Positions 6,710 to 7,292 of a stretch of DNA of 7,292 nucleotides are shown here, in pieces. The notes beneath the pieces were generated by a model. The model made no database searches, was not told the origin of the DNA, and worked only from the letters and a program-made list of their open reading frames with translations. Origin of the DNA: an uncultured Bacteroidales bacterium (GTDB taxonomy: Bacteria; Bacteroidota; Bacteroidia; Bacteroidales; UBA932); the NCBI GenBank assembly GCA_946549475.1, contig CAMNQO010000085.1:1-7292 (forward strand), read 5' to 3'. Position numbers and translations under genes: made by a program. Positions within the stretch are counted from its first letter, which is position 1; each line of letters begins with the position of its first letter.

Positions 6710-6713
6710 ACAA

Positions 6714-7292
6714 TTATTTCTTATTTTCCCGTCCGCTTTGGCGAAATCTCACATAAGCGCGCAGAAATTCGCTGTGCTCGAAGCCGGGATTGCCCTGGAA
6801 AGCCTTCCCTTCCTCGGTTATGGACTTGATGATGGAACTCTTGGCCGCCACAATCGTATGGTCGGCAATCCGGATGTGACCGACAATCCCCACCTGGCCT
6901 GCCAGGGTGCAGTAACTGCCGATTTTGGTCGATCCGGCGATGCCGGTCTGGGCGCAGATGACGGTATGCTCCCCGATTTCCACATTGTGGGCAATCTGGC
7001 AGAGATTGTCGATCTTGGCTCCCTTGCGGATCAGGGTGGAGCCCATCTGCGAGCGGTCAACCGTGGTATTGGCCTGGATCTCCACATCGTCCTCGATGAC
7101 GACATTGCCGGTATGGGCAATCTTCTTGTACGACCCGTCGGGCAGCGGGGCAAAACCGAATCCCTCTCCGCCGATGACCACGCCGGGCTGCAGGATGACC
7201 CTGTTGCCGATGACGCTGCCGGAAGCGATTTTGACGCCGGGATAGAAGATGCAGTTCTCACCGATGGTGACATCATCGCCGATATAGACCTG
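6714..7292 (-). CDS. lpxD: UDP-3-O-acylglucosamine N-acyltransferase (LpxD), N-terminus outside window
   Basis: Adds the N-linked hydroxyacyl chain to the LpxC product, the third step of lipid A synthesis, in the cytoplasm. The visible 192 residues are the C-terminal part; family members are about 340 residues, so roughly 150 are beyond the right edge. The fragment is hexapeptide-repeat beta helix throughout (for example VYIGDDVTIGENC). It includes the family segment VVIGGEGFGFAP and TTVDRSQMG. IDNLCQIAHNVEIG follows, in which the His of IAHN (codon 6989-6987) aligns with the E. coli catalytic H239. GIAGSTKIG and the tail segment SITEEGKAFQGNP follow. The protein ends SGRENKK. This pattern separates it from LpxA, whose own signatures are in the neighbouring gene. 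It is the first visible gene of the lipid A cluster. Confidence 0.95.
   Translation of the reverse strand, partial: QVYIGDDVTIGENCIFYPGVKIASGSVIGNRVILQPGVVIGGEGFGFAPLPDGSYKKIAHTGNVVIEDDVEIQANTTVDRSQMGSTLIRKGAKIDNLCQIAHNVEIGEHTVICAQTGIAGSTKIGSYCTLAGQVGIVGHIRIADHTIVAAKSSIIKSITEEGKAFQGNPGFEHSEFLRAYVRFRQSGRENKK

Noticed and set aside
5722..6756. 344-codon open frame on the plus strand opposite lpxC
   Set aside because: It lies over lpxC, whose motifs are complete on the minus strand; the frame reads as His/Gly/Asp-rich shadow sequence.
1..7292. Defence island, phage or insertion sequence
   Set aside because: All genes are housekeeping or envelope genes; no transposase, integrase, terminal inverted repeats, toxin-antitoxin pair or tRNA is seen.

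Overview
The window looks like chromosomal DNA from a fairly GC-rich member of the Bacteroidota, probably Bacteroidales. Supporting signs are TACCTTTG -7 promoter elements, AT-rich leaders without Shine-Dalgarno sequences, a class II prolyl-tRNA synthetase of the archaeal/eukaryotic type, a FadL/OmpP1-like outer-membrane protein of the Bacteroidota style, and an lpxD-lpxC-lpxA-wbqC order. No mobile element, CRISPR array, tRNA or rRNA is seen. Almost all of the window is coding; the longest non-coding stretch is 85 bp.

Layout. (1) Positions 1-1397, minus strand: proS, intact from its start codon and cut at the left edge of the window. (2) Positions 1398-1482: a divergent promoter region serving proS leftward and a lipoprotein gene rightward. 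(3) Positions 1483-4170, plus strand: a likely two-gene unit with an 18-bp gap. It encodes a Trp/Tyr/His-rich and Ser-rich lipoprotein of unknown function and a FadL/OmpP1-like beta-barrel. (4) Positions 4171-4185: a 15-bp convergent junction with a short GC hairpin. (5) Positions 4186-7292, minus strand: a lipid A gene cluster read right to left as lpxD (N-terminal part outside the window), lpxC, lpxA and a WbqC-like gene.

How the genes work together. LpxA adds the first hydroxyacyl chain to UDP-GlcNAc, LpxC deacetylates the product, and LpxD adds the N-linked acyl chain, which are the first three steps of lipid A synthesis. The WbqC-like gene overlaps the lpxA stop codon (TAATG), so it is probably translated with the lipid A enzymes. 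The lipoprotein and barrel pair is also directed to the cell envelope, so the window as a whole is envelope biogenesis plus one housekeeping synthetase.

The points most worth following up are the absence of the FabZ domain that is commonly fused to LpxC in Bacteroidales, the unusual composition of the lipoprotein, and the tight coupling of wbqC to lpxA. I do not see a clear new defence or mobile system here.
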